Below are positions 17,387-26,212 of a stretch of DNA of 64,000 nucleotides, one piece after another. The translations under genes and the position numbers were made by a program. This DNA is from Exiguobacterium sp. FSL W8-0210. GTDB lineage: Bacteria > Bacillota > Bacilli > Exiguobacteriales > Exiguobacteriaceae. The stretch's first letter is position 1, and each line of letters opens with the position of its first letter. Location: positions 1,839,001 through 1,903,000 of the forward strand of contig NZ_JBBOUK010000001.1 in assembly GCF_038006045.1 (NCBI RefSeq), given 5' to 3'. The notes beneath the pieces are model-generated. The model did not search any database, was not told the origin of the DNA, and saw only the letters and a program-made list of their open reading frames with translations.

Positions 17387-18817
17387 TTACACCGAATCTG
17401 GTGATGAAAAAAAGACTTGTTCTAAACGCAATTTCCAATCTACCGGTTGATGCGTCCTTCTCTGCACTGGATTTTCCCACTCAATCGTTCCACATATATC
17501 ACAACAACGTGGTTGTACGATTGCCTGCTCATCAAAATGATGCAACAACATCGAACGGCGACATTCGTTCCGGTGAACGTAGTCCATCATCTGTTTGATC
17601 TCTTGTCGTTTCAATTGTTTACGTTCTGTTTGCCACTGGATGATGCGTTCCTTCGACCACCCATTCTCGAGTTGTGATTTAAGTAAGCGGTATGCCGGAT
17701 CTTCCGGATTAAAACGAAAACGACTTTCCATCTTGGCATAGGATTCGCCTTGATTCATTCCTTGTTGCAATTGATCGATCCACAAGACGGGCGCATATTG
17801 CGTGTCGATCAAGTACGTTTGTAGTTGTTCATCTTGAGTAGCGTAGAGTAAGATCGCAGTCGCCTCTTTACCGTCACGTCCGGCACGTCCGACTTCCTGC
17901 ATGTAAGCTTCGATCGTCGCAGGCATCGTATAGTGAATGACCGTACGGACGTTACCTTTATCGACACCCATTCCGAACGCACTCGTACACACGAGACAAT
18001 CAATCTCATCATGAAGAAACTGTTGTTGAACAAGCTGGCGATCTTCTATCGTCAACCCAGCATGATAATAGGTCGCGCCGTCAATGATTTCAGCAATTCG
18101 TTCCGCTTCTTTACGGGTTGTCGTATAGATGACGCATGGGCGAACGATGCGTTCCATCCACCGATTGACTGCCGCATCCTTTTCTTCTCGATCAACGCGA
18201 TCGACAACATATTGGATTTCTGGTCGGTTGACAGAACGACGGATGATTTGTGGCTCATGCATACGCAGTTGTGTTTGAATATCTTGCTCAACAGCACGCG
18301 TCGCTGTTGCCGTTAAGGCAAGACATGGTGGAAGGCCAAGTTCTTGTCGAATGTGACCAAGTCTTGCATACTCCGGTCGAAATTCGTGTCCCCATTGGGA
18401 GATACAATGCGCCTCATCGACGACGAAGAGCGCGATATTGATCTGTTTTAGCCGAGCCCGAATCTGTGGCAGCGCCAGTTGCTCCGGTGATAAGTAAAGA
18501 TATCGTAGATGTTCGAGTACAGATAAGATCTGCTCCTTCTCTTCTCGTGTCTCGACAGAAGTTAATTTAGCGACAGATCGCTCCCCTCTGCGCTTGATTT
18601 GCATGACCTGGTCTTCAATCAACGAGAGTAACGGAGACAAAATCAACGTTAGTCCTTCATTTTGTACATAAGACGGAAATTGATAACAGACAGACTTTCC
18701 TCCACCAGTCGGCAAAATTGCTAGTGTATCTGTTCCGTTTAGGATGGAATCGATGATTTGGCGTTGTCCAGGTCGAAATGCTTCGTAGCCAAAATGACGA
18801 TGCAATAACGCTTCCAT
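17387..18817 (-). CDS. recQ: RecQ-family ATP-dependent DNA helicase (RecS/YpbC type)
   Basis: 3'-5' DNA helicase of replication-fork repair. Motif I LPTGGGKS, motif II VDEAHCISQWGHEFRPEY, and motif VI VGRAGRDG are intact; near the end a CRRSML...CCDIC Cys cluster gives the RecQ zinc site. The 476-aa form lacks an HRDC domain, like B. subtilis RecS. The ATG at 18817 overlaps the ypbB stop as TAATG and is preceded by GGGAGGGG, so the two are coupled; ypbB-recS-fer synteny is kept. Confidence 0.93.
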   Translation of the reverse strand: MEALLHRHFGYEAFRPGQRQIIDSILNGTDTLAILPTGGGKSVCYQFPSYVQNEGLTLILSPLLSLIEDQVMQIKRRGERSVAKLTSVETREEKEQILSVLEHLRYLYLSPEQLALPQIRARLKQINIALFVVDEAHCISQWGHEFRPEYARLGHIRQELGLPPCLALTATATRAVEQDIQTQLRMHEPQIIRRSVNRPEIQYVVDRVDREEKDAAVNRWMERIVRPCVIYTTTRKEAERIAEIIDGATYYHAGLTIEDRQLVQQQFLHDEIDCLVCTSAFGMGVDKGNVRTVIHYTMPATIEAYMQEVGRAGRDGKEATAILLYATQDEQLQTYLIDTQYAPVLWIDQLQQGMNQGESYAKMESRFRFNPEDPAYRLLKSQLENGWSKERIIQWQTERKQLKRQEIKQMMDYVHRNECRRSMLLHHFDEQAIVQPRCCDICGTIEWENPVQRRTHQPVDWKLRLEQVFFSSPDSV

Positions 18818-19839
18818 TAAATCCCCTCCCATTTGCTACGTGCTAATACCAATCGAATCTGAAAATAAGATATCTCGGATTGCATCTCACTCTTGATCCG
18901 TTTCAGCGCGTAGGTTCCGAGTCGCTGTGCAATCTGTCGAACCTCTTCTTGCTGAGATAACGTAACAAAATGATCCAGTGGAAACGAAGGAACATACATT
19001 GCAATCTCAACGAGATGATCTTCCATCGTACTATTTTTTAATCGTCTTCGGATCGCAACCGCTTCAACGGTTAATCCCTGTTGTAATAACTCCCATGTCG
19101 TTTGCGCAGACTGGGTCATTTTTGACGTGTGTAGATCAACACCTATTTGCTTTAGAAATGGTGTTTTTTCTAAGTCATCGATGCACTTTCGCCAAGCGAT
19201 CGTAAATTCGTATTGAACACTCTCCATATCCGTTTTCATCATTTGAGCTAATTGCGGATAAGACCATCCTGCCTGCACGCCAGACAAGCGGTAACTGATT
19301 AATGTCGCTTCTCGCTCTGGTAAGCGCTCAAGGAGAAATATCAACTCTTGGTGCATATGATGTAACCATTCTGCTCGATTCGAGATGGTCGGAAGAACAC
19401 TTTTTACCCATTCACGGATGATGGTTTCCTGTTGCACAGGAATAAACGGCTGTTTCGCTTCTAAACAAACCATCGTTTGAACCAAAAGGCTGAGTCGTTT
19501 CCACATCATCTCAGCATAACCACGAAGTTCACCACCTAGTTGATCAATGATCGCACGATCCGTTTGCTCTACTAGTTGCGCGCCTTCGTACGTCAGTCGC
19601 AGTGTCTCTTGCCGCTCAATCCAATTCTTCTGCGAAAGTTCAGCCAAGATTGTTTCGAATCGCTGTTTACTGACTAATACAGTACCGAATACCGACTCTA
19701 AATCATAAAAATGAGCATCTTGCAGAGAAGTCGCTGATTTCTTTCCTTGAAAAACATGATAAAGACTGCGGTCAGATCGTTCATTTCGAAGGCGCTGGAT
19801 CGATTCCAGAAAAATACGCTCGAGTAAAGAAACTTCCAT
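18817..19839 (-). CDS. ypbB: YpbB-like helix-turn-helix protein
   Basis: Unknown role, probably linked to the RecQ helicase with which it overlaps. The 340-aa product is mostly helical; the C-terminal 90 residues (from about TTWELLQQGLTVEAVA) match the HTH_40 type domain, normally found fused to RecQ as its C-terminal extension. Here the helicase and this domain are separate but translationally coupled genes, as in B. subtilis. It is divergent from the ferredoxin gene. Confidence 0.85.
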   Translation of the reverse strand: MEVSLLERIFLESIQRLRNERSDRSLYHVFQGKKSATSLQDAHFYDLESVFGTVLVSKQRFETILAELSQKNWIERQETLRLTYEGAQLVEQTDRAIIDQLGGELRGYAEMMWKRLSLLVQTMVCLEAKQPFIPVQQETIIREWVKSVLPTISNRAEWLHHMHQELIFLLERLPEREATLISYRLSGVQAGWSYPQLAQMMKTDMESVQYEFTIAWRKCIDDLEKTPFLKQIGVDLHTSKMTQSAQTTWELLQQGLTVEAVAIRRRLKNSTMEDHLVEIAMYVPSFPLDHFVTLSQQEEVRQIAQRLGTYALKRIKSEMQSEISYFQIRLVLARSKWEGI

Positions 19840-19978
19840 ATGTCACGCTCCCTCCTGTTGTATGTCGTTTCCAAATCAAAGATGATATGCTATTCCTGTT
19901 TCACCGTTACGTTTTAGAGAGGCCGTTTGCGGGCATGTGATGATATATACATTTTCTGCTGTCACTTGTGCTTCGTCA

Positions 19979-20007
19979 TTGAAATGCACCGATGAGTCCG
20001 ATACAAT
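19979..20007 (+). promoter_or_regulatory. Predicted sigma-A promoter of fer
   Basis: Plus-strand TTGAAA (19979-19984), 17 bp, TACAAT (20002-20007), 60 nt before the ATG. Confidence 0.65.
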
Positions 20008-20052
20008 GACATATAGATGAGAACAGCGTGTTTCAATAATGTTTTCGTATAG

Positions 20053-20316
<264 letters not shown>

Positions 20317-20323
20317 GTGAATA

Positions 20324-20356
20324 AAAAAAGATGTTTCCTCGCGAAGCATCTTTTTT
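20324..20356 (+). terminator. Terminator after fer
   Basis: Stem GATGTTTC with GAAGCATC (one wobble), A-run before and T7 after, 13 nt past the stop. Confidence 0.85.
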
Positions 20357-20398
20357 TATTGGACTTTTTCTCATTCAATCTATCGATCATCTAAAAAA

Positions 20399-20428
20399 AC
20401 CGGATGTCACCAATTGGCAACATCCGGT
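20399..20428 (-). terminator. Terminator of the nucleoside ABC operon
   Basis: Perfect 9-bp stem ACCGGATGT with ACATCCGGT, loop of 12, followed on the minus strand by TTTTTTT. Located 17 nt past the last permease gene. Confidence 0.9.
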
Positions 20429-20445
20429 CTATGATTAGTAAAAAT

Positions 20446-21405
20446 TTAGCGTTTACCTTTGATATACGGTACACCGACAGCTTTTGGTGCATCCGCACGA
20501 CCTACGACTCCAGCAAGTGCTAAGATCGTCAATAAATACGGCGCAATCAACAGATACACTTGTGGAATTTGATCGAGTAACGGCAATTGCTGACCGATGA
20601 TCGAAATCGCTTGAGCGAACCCGAAGAAGAGGGCTGCCCCCATGGCACCGAGTGGGTTCCATTTTCCGAAGATCATCGCCGCAATCGCGAGGAAGCCTTG
20701 ACCGAGAATCGTCGTCACACTGAAGTTCAATGAAATCGACGTCGCGTAGACAGCACCAGCAAGACCGCCGAAACCACCAGAGATCATGACGCCGATGAAA
20801 CGCATCTTCGTGACGTTGATTCCCATCGTGTCCGCTGCCATCGGGTGTTCCCCGACAGAACGTAAACGAAGACCAAATGGTGTCTTGAAGATGATGTACC
20901 ATGCGACGAACGCGAGAACGATCGCGATATACGATGTATAGTAGACGTTCGCGAAGAACATCTTCAAGACTGGAATATCAGACAAGAATGGTACATTTTC
21001 TTTCGAAATCCGGTTTGGAATCGAATCTGTCTGTCCTTTACTGTAAAGTGCACGGACAAGGAAGATCGCAAGACCGACTGCGAGCAAGTTGATCGCTACT
21101 CCAAGAACCGTTTGGTCTGCTCGGAATAGGATTGCCGGAATCGCAAGGAACAGTGAGAAGACCGCTCCGACGACGATCGCGATGAGCATCGCAAGCCAAG
21201 GACTCGCAGCACCTAAGCCCATTTTCGATAAAGTCAACGCCGTGACGACACCTGTGAAGGCACCCATGACCATTAATCCTTCTAACGCGATGTTGACGAC
21301 GCCAGAACGTTCACTGAAAATGCCGCCAAGTGCTGCAATGATCAACGGAGCCGAATAGGCAAGTGCGATTGGCACGATGATATAAAGTACTTCAAGAAAG
21401 CCCAT
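20446..21405 (-). CDS. nupQ: Nucleoside ABC transporter permease (NupQ/YufQ-like)
   Basis: Second permease of a BMP-type nucleoside importer. The 319-aa protein has eight or more hydrophobic segments and the BPD_transp_2 signature ERSGVVNIALEGLMVMGAF near the N-terminus, matching the guanosine transporter permeases of Firmicutes. Its ATG overlaps the nupP stop (TAATG), and a strong terminator follows. Specificity for guanosine or purine nucleosides is inferred from the family. Confidence 0.9.
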   Translation of the reverse strand: MGFLEVLYIIVPIALAYSAPLIIAALGGIFSERSGVVNIALEGLMVMGAFTGVVTALTLSKMGLGAASPWLAMLIAIVVGAVFSLFLAIPAILFRADQTVLGVAINLLAVGLAIFLVRALYSKGQTDSIPNRISKENVPFLSDIPVLKMFFANVYYTSYIAIVLAFVAWYIIFKTPFGLRLRSVGEHPMAADTMGINVTKMRFIGVMISGGFGGLAGAVYATSISLNFSVTTILGQGFLAIAAMIFGKWNPLGAMGAALFFGFAQAISIIGQQLPLLDQIPQVYLLIAPYLLTILALAGVVGRADAPKAVGVPYIKGKR

Positions 21406-22475
21406 TACTGACCGGCTCCTTTCGCTTTTTTAGATTCTTTCTTAACTGCGAACTTCTCGATGACGAGACGAATCGCGTATCCAGAAGCCACGAAGATGAT
21501 GATGAACGCAATGATAATTTTGATCAGTTCCGGTGGAATACCAATCTGTTGCATCGACAGACCACCGATATTGAGTCCTGCAAATAGTAATGCAGCGAGC
21601 ACGACGCCGATCGGATTATTCGCACCTAACAAGGCAACCGCGATCCCGTCGAATCCAACACCAGTGAAGGACGCATTCAGCGTCATGTTTTGGAACGTCC
21701 CAAGACCTTCCATCGCCCCAGCAAGACCAGCGAACACACCTGAGATGACGAACGATAAGATGATATTGCGGTTAACGCCCATCCCTGCATATTCAGCAGC
21801 ATTCTTATTGAATCCAACAGCTCGAAGTTCATAACCGAGTGTTGTTTTCCAAAGAATAAACCAGAAGACGAGTGCAGCGATGATTGCGATGAAAATTCCG
21901 TTATGAAGACGTGAGAAATCCGTGATCTCTTGTAAGAACGGTGACGCAAGTGATGCTGATTCCTTGATTGTCTCCGTCCGCTCATTCGTAATGCCGATGA
22001 CATGACGTAAAATATCGTTCGTGACGTATAACGCGATATAGTTCATCATGATCGACGTGATGACTTCATGTACGTGGAATTTCGCTTTTAAGATACCAGG
22101 AATCGATGCCCAAAGCGCACCTGCTAAACCTGCTCCAATCAAAGCGAGTGGTAAATGAACAACTGTCGGAAAATCAAACTTGATTCCAATCCAGACTGCA
22201 ACCATCCAGCCGACGAGTACTTGACCTTCGACACCGATGTTAAAAAGTCCTGTCCGAAAAGCAAACGCGACAGCAAGACCCGCGAAGATCAATGGAGCCG
22301 CCGCACGCAATGTTTCACCGATGCTGTACGGTTCGCCAAAAATACCATAAAATAATTGATCAAACCCAGCAATCGGATCATACCCACCAATGAGCATGAC
22401 GATTGCCCCGACGACCATCCCAAGCACGATGGAAAGAATCGGAATGAGGATGCCGTAAAAACGCTCTAACTTCAT
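21405..22475 (-). CDS. nupP: Nucleoside ABC transporter permease (NupP/YufP-like)
   Basis: First permease of the nucleoside importer, 356 aa, about ten membrane segments, with the characteristic RTGLFNIGVEGQVLVG motif near residue 75 and a Lys-rich cytosolic tail. The ATG overlaps the stop of the ATPase gene (ATGA). With NupQ it should form the heterodimeric channel. Confidence 0.9.
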   Translation of the reverse strand: MKLERFYGILIPILSIVLGMVVGAIVMLIGGYDPIAGFDQLFYGIFGEPYSIGETLRAAAPLIFAGLAVAFAFRTGLFNIGVEGQVLVGWMVAVWIGIKFDFPTVVHLPLALIGAGLAGALWASIPGILKAKFHVHEVITSIMMNYIALYVTNDILRHVIGITNERTETIKESASLASPFLQEITDFSRLHNGIFIAIIAALVFWFILWKTTLGYELRAVGFNKNAAEYAGMGVNRNIILSFVISGVFAGLAGAMEGLGTFQNMTLNASFTGVGFDGIAVALLGANNPIGVVLAALLFAGLNIGGLSMQQIGIPPELIKIIIAFIIIFVASGYAIRLVIEKFAVKKESKKAKGAGQ

Positions 22476-24001
22476 GAATGACCTACCTCCTCTTTCTTAC
22501 CGCCGGCCATCAGGAAGCCAAGCTCAATTTCGTTCGTTTCTTTCGGATCCAAGAAGGCCACTGTTTTTCCTTCATATAACACGGCAATCCGGTCAGAGAC
22601 TTGTAGAATTTCTTCGAGTTCGAATGAAATCAACAAGACAGCACGACCTTTTTCGCGCTCAAGAACCAATTGTTCATGAATGAACTCGATTGCCCCAACA
22701 TCAAGCCCCCGAGTCGGCTGAGCCGCAATCAGCAAATCTGGAGAACGATCGACTTCACGCGCAATGATCGCTTTTTGCTGGTTACCACCAGACAAGGCAC
22801 GAGCGAACGTCTCTGGGCTTGGAGTTCGGACGTCGAACTTCTCGATGAGCGTTTTGGCTTTTTCCATGACTTGTTTATAGTTCATGATGCCTGCTTTTGA
22901 GTACGGTTGTTTGTAGTACGTTTGTAAGACCATGTTATGTCCAATCGAATAATCAAGGACAAGTCCATGTTTATGTCGGTCTTGTGGGATGTGACCGACA
23001 CCTGATTCCGTTACTTTCCGTGGCTTCAGGTTTTTAATCGATTTGTTGTTGAGGAAGATTTCGCCACTGTCTGCTTTACGAAGACCTGTAATGGCTTCAA
23101 TCAATTCCGTTTGTCCGTTCCCGTCGATTCCGGCAATTCCAACGATTTCTCCGGCACGAATGTCGAGATTCAACCCATCGACTGCTTTGATGCCACGACC
23201 GTCCTTGACGACTAGATTCTTGATATCGAGGACGAGTTCTTGTGGAGTTGCCTTGGAATACTCCGCATTAAAGTTGACTTCACGACCTACCATCATTTCA
23301 GCAAGACGCGACTGTGTCATCGTCTCATCAATATCGACCGTGCCGATATATTTACCACGGCGAATCGTCGTACAGCGATCAGCTACTTCCATGATTTCTT
23401 TCAGTTTATGCGTAATGAGGATAATCGACTTTCCTTCCGCAATCAAGCGATTCATGATTTGAATCAATTCTTTGATCTCTTGCGGTGTCAAAACAGCAGA
23501 TGGTTCATCAAAGATCAAGATGTCTGCCCCACGGTACAACGTCTTCAAAATTTCAACACGTTGTTGCATTCCGACTGAAATATCCTCGATTTTTGCATCA
23601 GGATCAACAGCAAGACCATACTGTTCAGAAATCTGGCGTACCTTTTCACGCGCCGATGCACGATCAATCTTAATCCCTGTACGTGGCTCTGCACCTAAAA
23701 TGATGTTTTCAGTAACAGTGAAATTTTGAACGAGCATGAAGTGTTGGTGCACCATGCCGATTCCAAGATCATTCGCGACGTTCGGACTCGTAATATTGAC
23801 TTTTTCACCACGTACACGAATTTCTCCAGCCTCAGGCTGATACAAACCAAATAAGACGTTCATCAGCGTCGATTTTCCGGCACCGTTTTCACCAAGTAAA
23901 GCGTGAATCTCACCTTTCCGAAGCTGGAGCGTGATATTATCATTTGCGACGAAATTGCCAAACTCTTTTCTGATGTTCAGCATCTCAATGACGTATTCCA
24001 A
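22472..24001 (-). CDS. nupO: Nucleoside ABC transporter ATP-binding protein (NupO/YufO-like)
   Basis: Double-domain ATPase, 509 aa. The first domain has Walker A GENGAGKST and a degenerate signature (SVGMQQRVEILK), the second has GIDGNGQTE in place of a full Walker A and the signature LSGGNQQKAI, the asymmetric pattern usual for sugar- and nucleoside-type importers. Start is TTG at 24001 after GGAGTGGA. A stem-loop separates it from the binding-protein gene upstream. Confidence 0.92.
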   Translation of the reverse strand: MEYVIEMLNIRKEFGNFVANDNITLQLRKGEIHALLGENGAGKSTLMNVLFGLYQPEAGEIRVRGEKVNITSPNVANDLGIGMVHQHFMLVQNFTVTENIILGAEPRTGIKIDRASAREKVRQISEQYGLAVDPDAKIEDISVGMQQRVEILKTLYRGADILIFDEPSAVLTPQEIKELIQIMNRLIAEGKSIILITHKLKEIMEVADRCTTIRRGKYIGTVDIDETMTQSRLAEMMVGREVNFNAEYSKATPQELVLDIKNLVVKDGRGIKAVDGLNLDIRAGEIVGIAGIDGNGQTELIEAITGLRKADSGEIFLNNKSIKNLKPRKVTESGVGHIPQDRHKHGLVLDYSIGHNMVLQTYYKQPYSKAGIMNYKQVMEKAKTLIEKFDVRTPSPETFARALSGGNQQKAIIAREVDRSPDLLIAAQPTRGLDVGAIEFIHEQLVLEREKGRAVLLISFELEEILQVSDRIAVLYEGKTVAFLDPKETNEIELGFLMAGGKKEEVGHS

Positions 24002-24031
24002 GAAAATCCACTCCCATGTTTAGTTTAAAAG

Positions 24032-24057
24032 GGGAGTCGCAATGCTAGCGACCCCCG
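24032..24057 (-). other. Stem-loop between bmp1 and nupO
   Basis: GGGGAGTCGC (24032-24041) pairs with GCGACCCCC (24049-24057) and is followed on the minus strand by CCTTTTAAA. It could be a leaky terminator or a 3' stabiliser that yields more binding protein than membrane components, as in many ABC operons. Confidence 0.6.
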
Positions 24058-24066
24058 CTTTCATTA

Positions 24067-25140
24067 TTATTTAAGTGACGCTTCGTACTCTTTATACTCG
24101 TCGTCAGTCGATGGAACTTTAATGTCACCATCGATGATTTGTTTTTTGTACTCTTCGACTTTGTCGAGTGCTTCTTTTGAGACGTTGTCTTTTGAAGGTG
24201 CGATATCGACACCGCCGTCTTTTAGACCGAACTCAACGACTTTACCTGCTGGGAATTTGCCGTCCTTCGTGTCTTTCGCGACTTGCTCTACTGCTGTATC
24301 CACACGTTTGACCATTGATGTCAATGTGACGTTCTCTGGCATACCTTCTTCGACTTGGTCACGGTCTACACCGATAACCCAAACATCTTCACCGTTCTTT
24401 TTACGGTTTTTCGCTTCTGTGAATACCCCTTGTCCAGTACCACCAGCTGCGTGATAGATGACGTCGACTTTTTTACCGTACATACCTGAAGCGATTGCTT
24501 GTCCTTTTTCTGCAGCGTTGAAATCTTCTGCGTATTGAATTTCGATTTCCGCTTTCGGGTTAGCCGCTTTAACACCTGCTTTAAATCCGCTTTCGAACTT
24601 TTTGATCAAGTCCGAGTTGACACCACCGACAAATCCAACTTTATCCGTTTTCGTCGTTAGACCTGCAACGACACCAACGAGGAACGAACCTTCGTTTTCT
24701 TTGAAGACGATTGACGCGACGTTTGGTTTATCAACGACTTGGTCAACGAGTGCGAAGTTGTTCTTTTTGAACTGATCCGCTACTTTACCGATATCTTCAG
24801 CCATCAAGAAACCAATCCCGAGAATTAAGTCGTATTTTGCACGTGCTAATTGCTGAAGGTTCGGTTGATAGTCTGATTGTTTTGCAGATTGGAGATATTT
24901 ATAGCCAGTACCTTCTTTTAAGTCATTGTCTTTCCCGAACTTTTGGATACCTTCCCAAGCAGATTGGTTGAATGATTTATCATCCACGCCACCTGTATCT
25001 GTAACCATACCTACTTTAAAGCCTTCTGATTTGCTGCCGTTACCTGAATCTTTCGAATCGTCGTTGCCACCACATGCTGCAAGGACGGAACTCATTGCTA
25101 AACCTGTTGCTGCTAATGCGAGAAGTGACTTCTTTTTCAT
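24067..25140 (-). CDS. nupN: BMP-family nucleoside-binding lipoprotein (NupN/PnrA-like), first copy
   Basis: Substrate-binding lipoprotein of the adjacent importer. From the ATG at 25140 it is 357 aa: a Lys-rich start, hydrophobic core, lipobox VLAAC, then a Gly/Ser linker. BMP-family segments follow: GGVDDKSFNQSAWEG, DLILGIGFLM, GFVGGVNSDLI, and YHAAGGTGQGVF near the ligand-binding site. It shares long identical stretches with the second copy at 26213-27226. A cre-like element lies in its leader. Its promoter is not clear and it may be read through from gntR. Confidence 0.92.
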   Translation of the reverse strand: MKKKSLLALAATGLAMSSVLAACGGNDDSKDSGNGSKSEGFKVGMVTDTGGVDDKSFNQSAWEGIQKFGKDNDLKEGTGYKYLQSAKQSDYQPNLQQLARAKYDLILGIGFLMAEDIGKVADQFKKNNFALVDQVVDKPNVASIVFKENEGSFLVGVVAGLTTKTDKVGFVGGVNSDLIKKFESGFKAGVKAANPKAEIEIQYAEDFNAAEKGQAIASGMYGKKVDVIYHAAGGTGQGVFTEAKNRKKNGEDVWVIGVDRDQVEEGMPENVTLTSMVKRVDTAVEQVAKDTKDGKFPAGKVVEFGLKDGGVDIAPSKDNVSKEALDKVEEYKKQIIDGDIKVPSTDDEYKEYEASLK

Positions 25141-25234
25141 CTGGAAAAATCCCCTTTCGAATATGGTCATACAAAGTTCAAGACTACGTCTAGCACCTGA
25201 GGCTGGCGATGAGGAGCGTTACGTAGGTTTTGAC

Positions 25235-25249
25235 GGGAAGCGCTTTCAG
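25235..25249 (-). promoter_or_regulatory. cre-like site upstream of bmp1
   Basis: Minus-strand CTGAAAGCGCTTCCC agrees with the cre consensus at 13 of 15 positions (both end W positions differ). It lies between the gntR stop and the bmp1 start. Confidence 0.45.
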
Positions 25250-25270
25250 TATTTATCCTAAAACCATGGC

Positions 25271-25990
25271 TCACACACGTTTACGGATGACGTGGAAATC
25301 GAACTTATCTGCTCGGAAATAGTTCGCTGAAAAAAGAACGGAACGGTCGAGCTCATCATAATGCGTTTGACGCAACGCGAGCAAAGGTTGGTCCGTATGT
25401 AATTGTTCAGCGATTTTCGGATCAATACGTGGCTCGATGTGCGTCACGGCATGCGTGACACGTCGTCCAAGTTCTTTTTCTAAAGCATCAAATAATGATG
25501 TCGAAGAGGTGAACTGCTCTTCATTTTTAATATAATGGCTTGGAATCTTATCGATACAATAGACGACAGGAACATCCCCTGCGAGTCGGATTCGTTCGAT
25601 TCGATAAACCAATTCATCCGGACCAAGTTGAAAACGCTCTCGGTCGCGCTCAGTCGGTTGGACCATCTCGGATGATAACACTTCTGATGTCGGAACCATA
25701 CCTGCGCGCGCAATCATTTCTGTTACGCTGTACAATTCTTCGATTCCAGAAGTAAACGGTGGTCTTGCATTGATAAACGTACCGACACCGTGTTTACGGA
25801 TGACGATGTTCTCATCTTCAAGAATTCGTAATGCCTCTCGAAGAGTAGCTCGACTGACGCCAAGTTGCTTTGAAAGTTCAAACTCTGAAGGGAGCTTCTC
25901 GCCTTCCTTGTAAACGCCGTCATCGATGTCAGACTTGATCTTTTCAATCACACGTAAATAAAGCAAACGATGATCTAATTTAATCGACAT
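25271..25990 (-). CDS. GntR-family (HutC/UTRA) transcriptional regulator
   Basis: Probable repressor of the nucleoside transport genes on both sides. The 239-aa product has a GntR winged helix at about 8-75 (EKLPSEFELSKQLGVSRATLREALRIL) and a UTRA ligand domain at about 95-235. Its position beside ftsK/spoIIIE and BMP genes matches ymfC of B. subtilis. Three copies of a CAGACNTCTRAC element occur nearby: one just downstream of its own predicted start site, one upstream of its -35, one over the -35 of bmp2. This suggests autoregulation and control of bmp2; the ligand is unknown. Confidence 0.85.
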   Translation of the reverse strand: MSIKLDHRLLYLRVIEKIKSDIDDGVYKEGEKLPSEFELSKQLGVSRATLREALRILEDENIVIRKHGVGTFINARPPFTSGIEELYSVTEMIARAGMVPTSEVLSSEMVQPTERDRERFQLGPDELVYRIERIRLAGDVPVVYCIDKIPSHYIKNEEQFTSSTSLFDALEKELGRRVTHAVTHIEPRIDPKIAEQLHTDQPLLALRQTHYDELDRSVLFSANYFRADKFDFHVIRKRV

Positions 25991-26025
25991 GACGCATCTC
26001 CATCCTCTATCTAGTTATAACCAGT

Positions 26026-26042
26026 GCTCAGACTTCTGACGT
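26026..26042 (-). promoter_or_regulatory. Candidate GntR operator 1
   Basis: GCTCAGACTTCTGACGT, an imperfect palindrome sharing CAGAC-T-TCTGAC with sites at 26105-26121 and 27353-27369. It lies at about +15 to +31 of the predicted gntR transcript. Confidence 0.55.
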
Positions 26043-26063
26043 ATGAGAACTCCAGCCAAGATA

Positions 26064-26092
26064 AGTATATGACGCCCAACACAATCCTGCAA
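26064..26092 (-). promoter_or_regulatory. Predicted promoter of gntR
   Basis: Minus-strand TTGCAG (26087-26092), 17 bp, TATACT (26064-26069), with candidate operators on both sides. Confidence 0.6.
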
Positions 26093-26104
26093 TCATTTTG
26101 TAAC

Positions 26105-26121
26105 AGGTTAGAAGTCTGACT
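26105..26121 (-). promoter_or_regulatory. Candidate GntR operator 2
   Basis: Minus-strand AGTCAGACTTCTAACCT, sharing CAGACTTCT with operator 1. It lies 12 bp upstream of the gntR -35. Confidence 0.5.
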
Positions 26122-26173
26122 TCTGGCGCTTTTGTAACCCTTTTCATAACGCAATCAATAATGGAAGAAAATA

Positions 26174-26196
26174 GGGTATTCTACCTAAGAATGCCC
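26174..26196 (-). terminator. Probable terminator after bmp2
   Basis: 9-bp stem GGGTATTCT with AGAATGCCC (one wobble), 5-nt loop, followed on the minus strand by TATTTTC. It would separate bmp2 from gntR. Confidence 0.6.
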
Positions 26197-26212
26197 CTTC
26201 TTTTTTCAACGT

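Noticed and set aside
20453-20902. 149-codon frame inside nupQ in another phase
   Set aside because: Same-strand shadow of the permease gene; Cys/Arg/Ser-rich product with no membrane pattern.
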